From: Streptomyces sp. NBC_00341
Lineage (GTDB): Bacteria; Actinomycetota; Actinomycetes; Streptomycetales; Streptomycetaceae
Reading direction: 5' to 3'
Length of the DNA: 64,000 nt
Assembly: GCF_041435055.1 (NCBI RefSeq)
Contig: NZ_CP108002.1
Location: forward strand, 1,054,001-1,118,000
Part shown: piece after piece, positions 18,017-27,632 of the stretch
Layout: every line of letters begins with the position of its first letter
How positions within the stretch are numbered: position 1 is the stretch's first letter
Program-made: the position numbers and the translations under genes
The notes under the pieces: generated by a model
Seen by the model: only the letters and a program-made list of their open reading frames with translations
Databases searched by the model: none
What the model was told of the DNA's origin: nothing

Positions 18017-19177
18017 GTGAGCGCAGTCGATTCGGCACACGACGACGTCAGGGCCATCGAAGCCACCGCGGCACCCACGCGTTTCGCACGCGGCTGGCAC
18101 TGCCTGGGCCTCGCGGAGAAGTACAGGGACGGCAAACCGCACCCGGTCCTGGCCTTCGGCCAGAAGCTGGTGGTGTTCCGGTCGGGCGACGGCACCCTCA
18201 ACGTCCTGGACGCCTACTGCCGCCACATGGGCGGCGACCTCTCGCAGGGCACCGTCAAGGGCGACCAGGTCGCCTGCCCGTTCCACGACTGGCGCTGGGG
18301 CGGCGACGGCCGCTGCAAGCAGATCCCGTACTCCAAGCGGGTCCCCCTGCGGGCCCGCACGGCGTCCTGGCCGGTGCTCGACCAGGACGGACTGCTCTTC
18401 GTCTGGAACGACCCGGAGGGCAACCCCCCGCCCGCCGGGGTGACCGTGCCCCGGATCGAGGGCGCGACGAGCGACGAGTGGACCGACTGGCTCTGGTACG
18501 AGACCACCGTGGACGCCAACTGCCGCGAAGTCGTCGACAACGTGGTGGACATGGCCCACTTCTTCTACGTCCACTACTCGTTCCCGACGTACTTCAAGAA
18601 CGTCTTCGAGGGCCACACCGCCACCCAGTACATGCACGGCACCGGCCGCCCCGACGCCCGCCCGCAGGAGCAGGGCGGCAAGCCGAAGACCACCGGCAGC
18701 GACTCGGTGGCCTCCTACCACGGCCCGTCGTTCATGATCGACGACCTCACCTACCACTACGACAGCGGCGATGTGGACTGCGTCCTGATCAACTGCCACT
18801 ACCCGGTCGACGCGAACCGCTTCGTGCTCCAGTACGGAATCGTGGTCAAGCGCTCCCCCACCCTGTCGGGCCAGGCCGCCGACGAACTCGCCACGAATAT
18901 GGCTCAGTTCATCAAGCTCGGCTTCGAGCAGGACATCGAGATCTGGCGGAACAAGGCGCGGATCGACAACCCGCTGCTCTGCGAGGAGGACGGTCCGGTC
19001 TATCAGCTGCGGCGCTGGTACGAGCAGTTCTACGTGGACGCCGCAGAGGTGCGGCCGGAGATGACCGACCGTTTCGAGTACGAGCTCGACACCACGCGCC
19101 CGGTCGAGGCCTGGCAGCGGGAGGTCGAGGAGAACCTCGCCCGCAGGGGCGCCGCCACCGAGGGCCGGCCGGTCTGA
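18017..19177 (+). CDS. kshA: 3-ketosteroid 9alpha-hydroxylase oxygenase KshA
   Basis: A 386-residue Rieske oxygenase. The Rieske cluster ligands are C68, H70, C87 and H90. The mononuclear iron site is at H181 and H186 (DMAHFFYVH) with a likely third ligand at D306 (FEQDIEIW). KshA with its reductase KshB hydroxylates C9, which together with KstD opens ring B. The start is a GTG at 18017 preceded by AGGGGATGAG. The family helix TYFKNVFEG is present. The gene for the reductase (kshB) lies in another operon at 23745. The next small gene overlaps the stop as TGATG. Confidence 0.92.
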   Translation: MSAVDSAHDDVRAIEATAAPTRFARGWHCLGLAEKYRDGKPHPVLAFGQKLVVFRSGDGTLNVLDAYCRHMGGDLSQGTVKGDQVACPFHDWRWGGDGRCKQIPYSKRVPLRARTASWPVLDQDGLLFVWNDPEGNPPPAGVTVPRIEGATSDEWTDWLWYETTVDANCREVVDNVVDMAHFFYVHYSFPTYFKNVFEGHTATQYMHGTGRPDARPQEQGGKPKTTGSDSVASYHGPSFMIDDLTYHYDSGDVDCVLINCHYPVDANRFVLQYGIVVKRSPTLSGQAADELATNMAQFIKLGFEQDIEIWRNKARIDNPLLCEEDGPVYQLRRWYEQFYVDAAEVRPEMTDRFEYELDTTRPVEAWQREVEENLARRGAATEGRPV

Positions 19178-19443
19178 TGCGGGTGGACGACCGGCTCACC
19201 GACGGGGCCCCGATGCGGGCGCTGGACTGCGAGCGGTGCGCGGCCCGGGTGCTGGTGCGCAAGAGCAGTCCGCAGCAGACGAGTGTGCAGTGGGACGGCC
19301 GGGCCGTGGCGCTCTGTGCGGAGCGCGACCCGGCCGGCGGACTCTTCGAGGGCTGCGGGTCCCTGCGCGACACGATCCGCGAGGCCGCGCTGCGAGGAGC
19401 CATCGAGATCGTGGACGGGCCGGGCACCCACGAGATCCGCTGA
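19177..19443 (+). CDS. Small CxxC protein coupled to kshA
   Basis: An 88-residue protein whose ATG overlaps the kshA stop (TGATG), so the two should be co-translated. It has one CERC motif near residues 17-20, a further cysteine in ALCAE and another in FEGCGSL, giving four cysteines that could form a small zinc or iron site. I do not recognise a named family. The coupling suggests a helper of KshA, for example in cluster assembly or electron transfer, but it lacks the spacing of 2Fe-2S or 4Fe-4S ferredoxins. The frame is followed within 8 bp by a strong terminator, which supports it as the real operon end. Confidence 0.65.
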   Translation: MRVDDRLTDGAPMRALDCERCAARVLVRKSSPQQTSVQWDGRAVALCAERDPAGGLFEGCGSLRDTIREAALRGAIEIVDGPGTHEIR

Positions 19444-19450
19444 GGAACGG

Positions 19451-19497
19451 CGCATGAGGCCGGGTACGCGTCCGTATCGCGTACCCGGCCTCGTGCG
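19451..19497. terminator. Strong bidirectional terminator hairpin
   Basis: A 20-bp stem with one G-T pair and a 7-base loop (TCCGTAT). The inner 15 bp (GAGGCCGGGTACGCG and its complement) are perfect. It lies between the convergent kshA and hsaC operons and should stop both. Confidence 0.85.
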
Positions 19498-19518
19498 TGA
19501 CGCCGGCCCGGCGTTGCC

Positions 19519-20448
19519 TCAGGCGTCCGTACCCGGCGGGGTGAACGCGGCCAGCGGCTCGGAGCCGGACCAGTCGTGGCCCCAGTAGCTGTCGGCGGTG
19601 ATCTCCTCGGCCGTGTAGTGCCGCTCGTCCACGCGCATCCCGTCGCAGCCGTACTCGATGTCCCAGCCGCCGGGTGCGCGTACGTAGAACGACACCATCT
19701 TGTCGTTGGTGTGCCGGCCCAGCGTGGAGGAGAGGGAGAAGCCTGCTCTGCCCACGTTGTCGAGGGCGCGGCCGACCGCGTCCAGGCTGTCCACCTCGAC
19801 CATCAGGTGCACCAGCCCGGGTTCCTCGCCGTGCGGGGCGGGGCAGACGGCGAGGCTGTGGTGGCGTTCGTTGACGCCCATGAAGCGCACCCGGCGCGGC
19901 GGTTCGCCCGAGGCCCGGCCGCCGAGCCGGATTCCGCCGCGCGGCAGGAAGCCGAGCACCTCGGTGTAGAAGGCGACGGTCTCCTCCGCGCAGGTGGTGG
20001 GCAGCACGACGTGCCCCATCCCCTGGCCGCCGGTCACGAACCGCTGGCCGAATCCGGTGAGTACGGGGCTGTGGTCGAGGATCGGGGCGAAGTACACCTC
20101 GACGGGCACCCCGGCCGGGTCGTCGAAGGTGATGCCCTCCTCGATCCCCCGGTCGTCGGCCTCCTGCGCGGAGAGCGGCTTGACCGCCGTGCCGGAGGCC
20201 TCGACGGCGCGCCCCACGGCGGCGAGCGCGAACCGGTCCCGTACCTCCCAGCCGACCGACAGCACCCGGTCGCTGTCGCCCGGCAGGACGACGAGCCGGG
20301 CCCGGCGTTCGTCCATGCGCAGGTACAGGCCGTCGGGGTCCGGCCCCGAGCCCTCGGCGAAGCCGAGGGCGTCCACGGTGAGTTCGCGCCAGCGGGCGAT
20401 GTCGCGGGTCTGGACCCGGAGATATCCGAGTCCGCGGATCTGCGTCAT
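19519..20448 (-). CDS. hsaC: 3,4-DHSA extradiol dioxygenase HsaC
   Basis: A 309-residue type I extradiol dioxygenase with two vicinal-oxygen-chelate modules. The iron ligands are H146 (GMGHVVL), H214 (GLVHLMVEV) and E265 (WDIEYGCDG). Second-sphere catalytic residues H197, H246 and Y256 are in place. HsaC cleaves the catechol ring A of 3,4-DHSA in the meta position. The start is supported by GGGAGGA upstream. It is the last gene of the hsaD-kstD-kshB-hsaG-hsaF-hsaA-hsaC operon, which ends in a strong hairpin. Confidence 0.92.
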   Translation of the reverse strand: MTQIRGLGYLRVQTRDIARWRELTVDALGFAEGSGPDPDGLYLRMDERRARLVVLPGDSDRVLSVGWEVRDRFALAAVGRAVEASGTAVKPLSAQEADDRGIEEGITFDDPAGVPVEVYFAPILDHSPVLTGFGQRFVTGGQGMGHVVLPTTCAEETVAFYTEVLGFLPRGGIRLGGRASGEPPRRVRFMGVNERHHSLAVCPAPHGEEPGLVHLMVEVDSLDAVGRALDNVGRAGFSLSSTLGRHTNDKMVSFYVRAPGGWDIEYGCDGMRVDERHYTAEEITADSYWGHDWSGSEPLAAFTPPGTDA

Positions 20449-20487
20449 GACTGTTCCTCCCTGAGGGGACGTGCTCCGGACGAGGCG

Positions 20488-21672
20488 TCAGATCATCGAG
20501 CGCATCGGGCCCTGCGGCGGCTCGACGCCGATCTCGGTGAGCGCCGAGGCGTGGAAGACCGGGCCCGGTACGTGGATGGCGTGCGCGAGTCCGGTGTGCG
20601 CATCGCGCCAGAACCGCTGGATCGGGTTGTCCAGCCGCATCGCGTTGCCGCCGGAGCGGGCGACGATCTCGTCGACCGCGCGGACCGCCCGCCAGGCGGC
20701 GGCGGCCTGGGTCCGGCGGCCGACGGCCCGCTGCCGGAAGCTGATCTCCTGACCGGCCGCGACCGCGTCGTACAGCCGGCAGATGTTGTCCAGGAGCGCG
20801 GAGCGGGAGGCGGCGATCTCGGCGGCCGCGTCGCTGACGGCGTACAGGACGTAGGGGTCGTCCCGCACCGCCTGGCCGGTGATCTGCACCCGGTCGCGCT
20901 GGTGGGCGAGGTGGTGTGCGAGGGCGCCCTCGCACATCCCGATCACGGCGGCGGTGATGCCGAGCGGGAACGCGGCGGAGAACGGCAGCCGGTAGGCGGG
21001 GTTGGTCAGCCCGGACTCGGCGGCCAGCGAGCCGTCCACCACCTTGGCGTACTCGATGACGCGGTGGGACGGCACGAAGGCGTCCTTGACGATGACGTCC
21101 TTGCTGCCGGTGCCGCGCAGCCCGACCACGTCCCAGGAGTCCTCGACGATCTCGTAGTCGGCGCGCGGCAGGATGACGTGGACGGACTGCGGGGGGTTGA
21201 TCCGGTTGCCGTCGCCGTCCGCGAGGAAGCCGCCGAGGAAGATCCACCGGCAGTGGTCGGTGCCGGAGGAGAACTGCCACCGGCCGTTGAAGACATGGCC
21301 GCCGTCCACCGGCCTGAGCAGCCCCATCGGCGCGTACGGGGAGGCGATCCAGGTGTCGGGGTCCTCGCCCCAGACCTCCTCCTGAACCCGGGGGTCGGCC
21401 ATCGCCATCTCCCACGGGTGGACGCCGACGACGCCCGCGACCCAGCCGGTGGCCCCGTCCAGGGAGGCGATCCGCATGACCGTCTCGGCGAACTCGCGCG
21501 GATGCAGTTCGAGACCTCCGTGGGCCTCGGGCTGGAGCATGCGGATCGCCCCGACGTCCCGCAGGATCTTCGCCGCCTGGTCGTCGAGCCTGCCGAGCGC
21601 CTCGTTGGCCGGGCCGAGTGCGCGGATCTCGTCGGCGCGTGCCTCGACGGCGTCGAGTACTGGATTGGACAT
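20488..21672 (-). CDS. hsaA: 3-HSA hydroxylase, oxygenase subunit HsaA
   Basis: A 394-residue flavin-dependent monooxygenase of the acyl-CoA-dehydrogenase fold (group D). Typical HsaA features are DGATGWVAGVVGVHPWEMA, SSGTDHCRW and the C-terminal GGNAMRLDNPIQRFWRDAH. It hydroxylates 3-HSA to the catechol 3,4-DHSA using reduced flavin delivered by HsaB, encoded separately at 27633. The start at 21672 (MSNPVLDAVEA) lies 8 bp after the hsaF stop. Longer upstream extension would run into hsaF and is not supported. Confidence 0.9.
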   Translation of the reverse strand: MSNPVLDAVEARADEIRALGPANEALGRLDDQAAKILRDVGAIRMLQPEAHGGLELHPREFAETVMRIASLDGATGWVAGVVGVHPWEMAMADPRVQEEVWGEDPDTWIASPYAPMGLLRPVDGGHVFNGRWQFSSGTDHCRWIFLGGFLADGDGNRINPPQSVHVILPRADYEIVEDSWDVVGLRGTGSKDVIVKDAFVPSHRVIEYAKVVDGSLAAESGLTNPAYRLPFSAAFPLGITAAVIGMCEGALAHHLAHQRDRVQITGQAVRDDPYVLYAVSDAAAEIAASRSALLDNICRLYDAVAAGQEISFRQRAVGRRTQAAAAWRAVRAVDEIVARSGGNAMRLDNPIQRFWRDAHTGLAHAIHVPGPVFHASALTEIGVEPPQGPMRSMI

Positions 21673-21680
21673 GGCCGTTC

Positions 21681-22739
21681 TCACTTCCCCGGGGAGTTCT
21701 GGGCGGCGGTCGTGCTCCGGTCCCTCGCCGCGAGGGCGACCGCGATCTCGATGAGCTGGTCCTCCTGGCCGCCGACGAGCTTGCGGCGGCCGGCCTCCAT
21801 CAGGATCTCGGCGCCGGACACCCGGTAGGTGGCGGCCTGCCGGGCTGCGTGCTTCAGGAAGCTGGAGTAGACCCCGGCGTAACCCATCGTCAGGGACAGC
21901 CGGTCGAGCAGGCATTCGCCGTCCATGACGGGGCGCACCACGTCCTCGGCCGCGTCGATGATCTTGAGTACGTCGATGCCGGTACGGATGCCCAGCTTCT
22001 CCGCGACGGCGGCGAAGCCCTCGACGGGTGTGTTGCCGGCGCCGGCGCCGAACCTGCGGGTCGATCCGTCGATCTGCAGGGCCCCGGCGCGTACCGCGAG
22101 CACGGAGTTGGCGACGCCGAGGCCGAGGTTCTCGTGGCCGTGGAAGCCGACCTGTGCGTCGTCACCGAGTTCGGCGACCAGGGCGGCGATCCGGTCGCTC
22201 GTCTGCTCCAGGATGAGGGCGCCCGCGGAGTCGACTACGTACACGCACTGGCAGCCGGCGTCGGCCATGACGCGGGCCTGCCGGGCCAGCGCTTCGGGCG
22301 GGCTGCTGTGCGCCATCATCAGGAACCCGACGGTCTCCAGGCCGAGTTCGCGGGCGAGCCCGAAGTGCTGGACGGCGATGTCGGCCTCGGTGCAGTGCGT
22401 GGCGATGCGGCAGATCGAGGCGCCGTTGTCGGCGGCCTCGCGGATGTCGTCCTGGAGGCCCAGGCCGGGCAGCATCAGGAACGCGATCTTCGCCCGGCGG
22501 GCGGTCTTCACCGCGGCCTTGATGAGCTCCTGCTCGGGGGTGTGGCTGAAGCCGTAGTTGAAGGAGGACCCGCCGAGGCCGTCGCCGTGGGTGACCTCGA
22601 TGACGGGCACGCCCGCGTCGTCGAGTGCGGCGACGATCGAGGTGACGTGGTCGACGGTGAACTGGTGCTGCTTGGCATGTGATCCGTCCCGCAGGGACGA
22701 GTCGGTGACGCGGATGTCCAGCGCTGGGCTGTAGGGCAT
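21681..22739 (-). CDS. hsaF: 4-hydroxy-2-oxo acid aldolase HsaF
   Basis: A 352-residue DmpG/HsaF-type aldolase of the TIM-barrel family. The N-terminal catalytic motif [10 protein letters not shown] supplies arginine and aspartate. The metal site HGHENLG is near residue 200. HsaF splits the 4-hydroxy-2-oxo acid into pyruvate and an aldehyde, which is channelled to HsaG. It is directly downstream of hsaG (28-bp gap), as expected for the two subunits of this complex. Confidence 0.92.
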   Translation of the reverse strand: MPYSPALDIRVTDSSLRDGSHAKQHQFTVDHVTSIVAALDDAGVPVIEVTHGDGLGGSSFNYGFSHTPEQELIKAAVKTARRAKIAFLMLPGLGLQDDIREAADNGASICRIATHCTEADIAVQHFGLARELGLETVGFLMMAHSSPPEALARQARVMADAGCQCVYVVDSAGALILEQTSDRIAALVAELGDDAQVGFHGHENLGLGVANSVLAVRAGALQIDGSTRRFGAGAGNTPVEGFAAVAEKLGIRTGIDVLKIIDAAEDVVRPVMDGECLLDRLSLTMGYAGVYSSFLKHAARQAATYRVSGAEILMEAGRRKLVGGQEDQLIEIAVALAARDRSTTAAQNSPGK

Positions 22740-22767
22740 GGCTCGTGCACTCCTCGGTGAGCGGGGG

Positions 22768-23676
22768 TCAGGCGCCGGTGCGGCGGGCGGTGATCCGCCG
22801 GGCGAAGGCCTCGCCGGCCCTGGTCGCGGCGGCGGTCATGATGTCGAGGTTCCCGGAGTACGGGGGCAGGAAGTCGCCCGCGCCCGCCACCTCGATGAGG
22901 ACCGCCACCCGGGCGAGCCCGCCGCTGAGCGCACTCGGCACGTCGAACTGCGGCTCGGCGCGCAGCCGGTAGCCGGGCACGTAGGCGGCGACCTCGGCGG
23001 CCCGCTCGTGGATCGACGCGGTGACGGCGGCCCGGTCGACGTCGGCGGGGACGGCGCAGAAGACGGTGTCCTGCATCAGCATCGGCGGCTCGGCCGGGTT
23101 GAGGATGATGATGGCCTTGCCCCGGGCGGCGCCGCCGATCGTCTCGATGCCCCTGCTGGTGGTGAGCGTGAACTCGTCGATGTTGGCGCGGGTGCCGGGC
23201 CCGGCGGACGGCGAGGCGACACTGGCGACGATCTCCGCGTACGCGACCTCCGTGACCCGGGAGACGGCGTGCACGATCGGGATGGTGGCCTGTCCCCCGC
23301 AGGTGATAAGGGAGATGTTCGGCGCGTCGAGGTGTTCGCCGAGGTTGACGGCGGGCACGACGGCCGGGCCGATCGCGGCGGGGGTCAGGTCGACGGCCCG
23401 GATGCCGAGTTCGGCGTACTTGGGCGCGTTGGCCCGGTGGACATGGGCGGACGTGGCCTCGAAGACCAGGTCCGGCCGCTCCGCTCCGGCCAGCAGGGCG
23501 TCGACACCGTCGGCACCTGTGTGCAGGCCGTGGTCGGCGGCGCGTTTGAGTCCGGGGCTCTGCTCGTCGACGCCGATCATCCAGCGCGGCTCGATGACGT
23601 CCGAGCGCAGGAGCTTGTACATCAGGTCGGTGCCGATGTTGCCGGATCCGACGATCGCGGCGGTCGCCTTGGTCAC
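22768..23676 (-). CDS. hsaG: Acylating aldehyde dehydrogenase HsaG
   Basis: A 302-residue acetaldehyde/propionaldehyde dehydrogenase of the DmpF/BphJ type. It has the NAD motif GSGNIGTD at residues 10-17 and the nucleophile C126 (ITCGGQAT). It oxidises the aldehyde made by HsaF to an acyl-CoA. The start is a GTG at 23676 preceded by GATGAGG. It lies 68 bp downstream of kshB and upstream of hsaF. Confidence 0.92.
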   Translation of the reverse strand: MTKATAAIVGSGNIGTDLMYKLLRSDVIEPRWMIGVDEQSPGLKRAADHGLHTGADGVDALLAGAERPDLVFEATSAHVHRANAPKYAELGIRAVDLTPAAIGPAVVPAVNLGEHLDAPNISLITCGGQATIPIVHAVSRVTEVAYAEIVASVASPSAGPGTRANIDEFTLTTSRGIETIGGAARGKAIIILNPAEPPMLMQDTVFCAVPADVDRAAVTASIHERAAEVAAYVPGYRLRAEPQFDVPSALSGGLARVAVLIEVAGAGDFLPPYSGNLDIMTAAATRAGEAFARRITARRTGA

Positions 23677-23744
23677 TGTTCGAACCTCATCCGGGTCGAG
23701 TGAGTGGTACGGAGGGAAGAGAAGGGGAGAGGAAGGGCTGGGCG

Positions 23745-24782
23745 TCAGCCGTCGTAGGTGACGCGCAGCCGGTCGCTGACCGGGCGCGACTGGCAGGCGA
23801 GGATCAGCCCGTCGGCCAGGTCCCGCGCGTCGAGGACCTCGTTGCGCTCCATGGCCACCTCACCCTCGACGAGGAGACAGGCGCAGGCGCTGCAACTGCC
23901 CTCCCGGCAGGAGTACGGCGCGTCCAGGCCCGCGGCGAGCAGCACGTCCAGCAGCGGGGTGTCGCGGGGCCAGGAGACGGTGCGGCGGACCCCGTCGAGT
24001 TCCACCTCCGCCGTGCTGACGGGTCCGGCCGTGTCCCGCTCCGGGACGGGCGCCCGGTCCGCGAACGGGTCGCCGGACAGTGAGGTGAACCGCTCCACCG
24101 TGATCAGGCGCGGTGGCACGCCCAGTCCGGTGAGCGCGTCGATGGCCAGATCCATGAAGGGGCCGGGTCCGCAGACGAACGCGCGGCGCCCGGCGTACGG
24201 TCCGGCGAGGGCGCGCAGACCGGCTGCGCCGGGTCTGCCCCGGACGGACTCCAGCCAGTGCAGGACCGTGAGCCGGTCACCGTACTTTCTCTGCAGGGTG
24301 GCCAGTTCGTCGCGGAAGATCACGGACCGTTCGTCCCGGTTGGCGTACAGGAGGGTGACGGTGCCGGTTCCGGCGTGCAGGACCGAGGTGAGGATCGACA
24401 TGACCGGGGTGATGCCGCTGCCCGCGGCGAGCAGCAGGAAGTCGCCGTCGAGCGAGCCGGGGGTGAAGGTGCCCGCGGGCCGGAGCACCTCCAGGGTGTC
24501 GCCCTCGGTGACGTGGTCGCAGATCCAGTGGGAGGCATAGCCTCCGGCGGTGCGCTTGACGGTGACTTTCAGATACGGGTCGCGGACCGGGGAGCTGCAC
24601 AGCGAGTAGCAGCGGGCGGCTCCGCCGGGGCGGTCCGAGGGCACCCTGACGGTGAGGAACTGGCCCGGTTCGTAGCCGAACGCGTCCCGGTCGGCGTCGG
24701 CGGGCTCCAGGACCAGTGAGTGGGCGTCGGCCGTCTCCCGGATCACCTCGACGACGCGCACGGTCAGCGGGGCGGGGCTCAC
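23745..24782 (-). CDS. kshB: 3-ketosteroid 9alpha-hydroxylase reductase KshB
   Basis: A 345-residue ferredoxin reductase with three parts: an FAD domain (RCYSLCSSP), an NAD domain ([11 protein letters not shown] and CGPGPFMD), and a C-terminal plant-type 2Fe-2S domain. The cluster ligands are C292, C297, C300 and C330. It passes electrons from NADH to the KshA Rieske centre. The start codon is GTG and overlaps the kstD stop. In this organism kshB is grouped with ring-A genes rather than with kshA. Confidence 0.9.
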   Translation of the reverse strand: MSPAPLTVRVVEVIRETADAHSLVLEPADADRDAFGYEPGQFLTVRVPSDRPGGAARCYSLCSSPVRDPYLKVTVKRTAGGYASHWICDHVTEGDTLEVLRPAGTFTPGSLDGDFLLLAAGSGITPVMSILTSVLHAGTGTVTLLYANRDERSVIFRDELATLQRKYGDRLTVLHWLESVRGRPGAAGLRALAGPYAGRRAFVCGPGPFMDLAIDALTGLGVPPRLITVERFTSLSGDPFADRAPVPERDTAGPVSTAEVELDGVRRTVSWPRDTPLLDVLLAAGLDAPYSCREGSCSACACLLVEGEVAMERNEVLDARDLADGLILACQSRPVSDRLRVTYDG

Positions 24783-26485
24783 GACGGGCCTCCGGTGGCG
24801 CCGGACCGGGCGGCAGCGGCGGTACGGGCGGCGGCCGCGTGCCGGGCCGCGATGTAGCCGAACACGATGGACGGGCCGATGGTGGCGCCCGGTCCCGCGT
24901 ACTCGTTGGCCATCACGGACGCGGAGGTGTTGCCGGTGGCGTAGAGCCCGGCGATGGCCGAACCGTCCTCGCGCAGCACCCGGCTGTGCTCGTCGCAGAC
25001 GAGTCCGCCCTTGGTGCCGAGGTCACCGATCTCGATCCGGATCGCGTAGTAGGGCGCCCTGTCGAGCCGGTCGAGGTTGGGGTTCTTCAGTGTCGGGTCG
25101 CCGTAGTAGCGGTCGTAGGCGCTGTCGCCGCGACCGAAGTCGGTGTCCCGGCCGGATCCGGCGAAGGCGTTGAACCGTTCGACGGTGCCGGTGAGCGCTT
25201 CCTCGGGGACGCCGATCTTCCGGGCGAGCTCCGTGACGGTGTCGGCCCGGTGCACGGTGCCGTTCTCGTAGAACGCCCTGGGGAAGGGCATGCCGGGCAG
25301 GATCTGGGCGAACGGGTAGCGGGCGCGGGCCTTGGCGTCCATGACGAACCAGGCCGTGGTGTGCCCGCCCTCGATCTGATCGTGTACGAAGTTGACGTAG
25401 GGCGACGACTCGTTGGTGAAGCGCCTGCCGTCGCCGGAGACGATCACGGAGGGCGGGATGCACCGCTCGGAGACCAGCGGAATGGTGGCGCCGGCCGGAT
25501 GGCGCACGGACGGCATCCACCAGGCGTCGTCCATGAAGTCGAGCGCGGCGCCGAGTCCCTGGCCGGCGACGATGCCGTCGCCGGTGTTCTCGACGGCGCC
25601 GGCGCTGTGGTTCTCGCGGCCGCCCTCCGGCAGGTACTTCTCGCGCATCTCCTGGTTGTGGTCGAAGCCGCCGGTGGCGAGGAGGACGCCGTGCCGGGCG
25701 CCGATCCGCACGGCCGTGCCGTCCCGGTCGGCGACGATCCCGGTGACCCCGCCGTCCGCGCCGGTGACGAGCCCGGTCATCGGGGAGCGCAGCCGCAGCG
25801 GGACTCCGGCGTCCTTCAGGGCCATGCGCAGCCGGGCGACCAGGGCCCGCCCTCCGGTGGCCATGTGGCGGCGGGCGACCATATTGGAGGAGACCCGCCA
25901 TGCGGCGACCACGGAGGCCCAGCGGCCGCGCCAGGTCCGCTTGACCATGGCGAGGTCGCGGTAGTCCTTCGCGGTGATCCACAGTCCGAGCGGGCCCTTG
26001 AGACTGTTGGGCCGCTGGTGGCGCTCGTCGTCGCCGAGCTTGCGGGTGTCGAAGGGCAGCGCCTCGACGGACCGGCCGAGCGGGCGGCCCCCCTCGTACT
26101 CGGGGTGGTAGTCGGCGTAGCCCTTGACCCAGAAGAAGCGCATCCAGCGGCTCGCGCCGAGCAGTTCCATCGCGGCCGGTCCCTGGTCGACGTAGGCGTC
26201 GAGGCGGGCGGACGGCACCCGGCCCCCGGTGAGCCGGTCGAGGTAGCGGCGGACGGATTCCCGGCTGTCGTCGTGGCCCCTGGCTCGCAGGGTGGGGTTG
26301 TTGGGGATCCAGATGCCGCCGCCGGAGATGCCGGTGCTGCCGCCGTACCTCGCGCCCTTCTCGATGACGACGGTGGACAGTCCGCTGTCGGCGGCGGTCA
26401 GCGCGGCGGCCATGCCGCCCCCGCCGCCGCCGACCACGACGAAGTCGAACTCCTCGTCCCAGGTCTCCCCGGCCCCGGCGCTCAT
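24779..26485 (-). CDS. kstD: 3-ketosteroid delta1-dehydrogenase KstD
   Basis: A 568-residue FAD enzyme. The FAD motif VVGGGGGGMAAA lies at about residues 17-28. The active-site tyrosine pair APYYAIRI is at about residues 477-484 with DLGTKGG following. A further conserved tyrosine is in NESSPYVNF. It dehydrogenates ring A of 3-ketosteroids, triggering ring-B opening once KshAB has hydroxylated C9. It is coupled by ATGA overlaps to hsaD upstream and kshB downstream. Full length and all motifs make this the main KstD of the window. Confidence 0.92.
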   Translation of the reverse strand: MSAGAGETWDEEFDFVVVGGGGGGMAAALTAADSGLSTVVIEKGARYGGSTGISGGGIWIPNNPTLRARGHDDSRESVRRYLDRLTGGRVPSARLDAYVDQGPAAMELLGASRWMRFFWVKGYADYHPEYEGGRPLGRSVEALPFDTRKLGDDERHQRPNSLKGPLGLWITAKDYRDLAMVKRTWRGRWASVVAAWRVSSNMVARRHMATGGRALVARLRMALKDAGVPLRLRSPMTGLVTGADGGVTGIVADRDGTAVRIGARHGVLLATGGFDHNQEMREKYLPEGGRENHSAGAVENTGDGIVAGQGLGAALDFMDDAWWMPSVRHPAGATIPLVSERCIPPSVIVSGDGRRFTNESSPYVNFVHDQIEGGHTTAWFVMDAKARARYPFAQILPGMPFPRAFYENGTVHRADTVTELARKIGVPEEALTGTVERFNAFAGSGRDTDFGRGDSAYDRYYGDPTLKNPNLDRLDRAPYYAIRIEIGDLGTKGGLVCDEHSRVLREDGSAIAGLYATGNTSASVMANEYAGPGATIGPSIVFGYIAARHAAAARTAAAARSGATGGPS

Positions 26486-27351
26486 GCCGCGTCCGCGCGG
26501 GTGAGGAAGGCGAGGACCGCGCTCTCCCAGGCGGCCTTCTGTTCGATCATCACCCAGTGCCCGCAGTCGGGGAAGACGTGCAGTTCGGCGTCCGGAATGG
26601 TGCGCATCGGCAGGATCGACATGTCGAGCGGGCTGACCCGGTCGTCGCGGCCCCAGGTGAGCAGGGTCCTGGCCCGGAGGCGGTGCAGCATGGCCCAGTA
26701 CGGCGCCTCTCGGGACGCGGCGGCGTCGGCGGCTCGTGCGGCGGACGCCTCGCTGCCGTACATCAGCCGGGCACTGGCGAGGGTCTCCGGATCGGTGGCC
26801 TGCGCCCAGCGCTCCTCGATGAGTTCCTCCGTCACCAGGGACCGGTCGTGGACCATGGAGTTGAGCCAGCGGACCAGGCGCTCGCGGGTCGGTGCGTCGG
26901 TGAACTCCGTGAGCAGTCCGATGCCTTCGCCGGGCCCGGGGCTGTAGAGGTTGCGGCCGATGCCGCCGATCGTGACGAGGCGGCGTACCCGTTCCGGGTG
27001 GGCGAGCGCGAACCGGGTGCCGACGATGCCGCCCATCGAGTTGCCGATGATGTCGGCCCGCTGGATGCCGAGCCCGTCCAGGAACCGGGTCACGGAGGAG
27101 GCGGCCGTCGCCATCGGGTGGCCGTCGGCCGGGTCGCTGACGCCGAAGCCGGGGAACTCCAGGACGAGACAGCGGAAGTGCCCGGCGAACGCGGCGAGGT
27201 TGTGGCGGTAGTTGCGCCAGCCCGTGACTCCGGGGCCGGAGCCGTGCAACAGGAGCAGGGGCGGGCCGTCACCGGCCTCGTGGTAGCGCAACACGCCCTG
27301 GTCGGTCGCGAGTTCGCGCAGCGTGGAGTCGTGACTCAGCTCCGTCATCAT
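26482..27351 (-). CDS. hsaD: 4,9-DSHA hydrolase HsaD
   Basis: A 289-residue alpha/beta hydrolase of the meta-cleavage product family. The triad is S105 (GNSMGG), an aspartate near residue 237 (RDDRVSP) and H265 (CGHW). The oxyanion region LLLHGSGPG is at residues 33-41. HsaD hydrolyses the ring-cleaved steroid made by HsaC into HIP acid and the hexadienoate that goes to HsaE. Two adjacent ATG codons make the start uncertain by one residue. It is first in the seven-gene hsa/kst/ksh operon and diverges from hsaB. Confidence 0.9.
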   Translation of the reverse strand: MMTELSHDSTLRELATDQGVLRYHEAGDGPPLLLLHGSGPGVTGWRNYRHNLAAFAGHFRCLVLEFPGFGVSDPADGHPMATAASSVTRFLDGLGIQRADIIGNSMGGIVGTRFALAHPERVRRLVTIGGIGRNLYSPGPGEGIGLLTEFTDAPTRERLVRWLNSMVHDRSLVTEELIEERWAQATDPETLASARLMYGSEASAARAADAAASREAPYWAMLHRLRARTLLTWGRDDRVSPLDMSILPMRTIPDAELHVFPDCGHWVMIEQKAAWESAVLAFLTRADAA

Positions 27352-27455
27352 CCCTGCCTCGATTGGCCTCGGTGTTCGGTGGGTCCGGGCGGCCGTGGCT
27401 GCCGCGCCTTCGGTTCCTGGACGGTAGCCACGCGTCCCGGGGCGGCGCGGCGGAC

Positions 27456-27472
27456 GTCTCGGTGAGCGGGAT
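27456..27472. promoter_or_regulatory. 17-bp palindrome, copy 6
   Basis: Minus-strand reading ATCCC-gctcacc-GAGAC, with mismatches in the outer positions but the core intact. It lies 105 bp upstream of the hsaD start. Confidence 0.5.
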
Positions 27473-27523
27473 GCGGTCGCTCACGGGGCCGCCGGCGTGC
27501 TCGGAGGGGCTGCGCCGGGGGGC

Positions 27524-27540
27524 GTTCCACTGATCGGGAG
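27524..27540. promoter_or_regulatory. 17-bp palindrome, copy 7
   Basis: GTTCC-actgatc-GGGAG, 93 bp upstream of the hsaB start. With copy 6 it gives one site per divergent promoter in the hsaD/hsaB gap. Confidence 0.55.
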
Positions 27541-27632
27541 CGCGGTCCCGGCGGGCCCGGCCGGTGTCCTAGCTTCGGCCCCCTGCCCGGTCCGGGGCAG
27601 GCCACCGCACCGTCCCCGTCGAGGTGAGTCCG

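Noticed and set aside
17823..18038. A complete small gene in the fadA5/kshA gap
   Set aside because: Only the last about 18 residues resemble a protein family (SDR tail); the rest overlaps the kshA promoter and start and is arginine/proline-rich filler.
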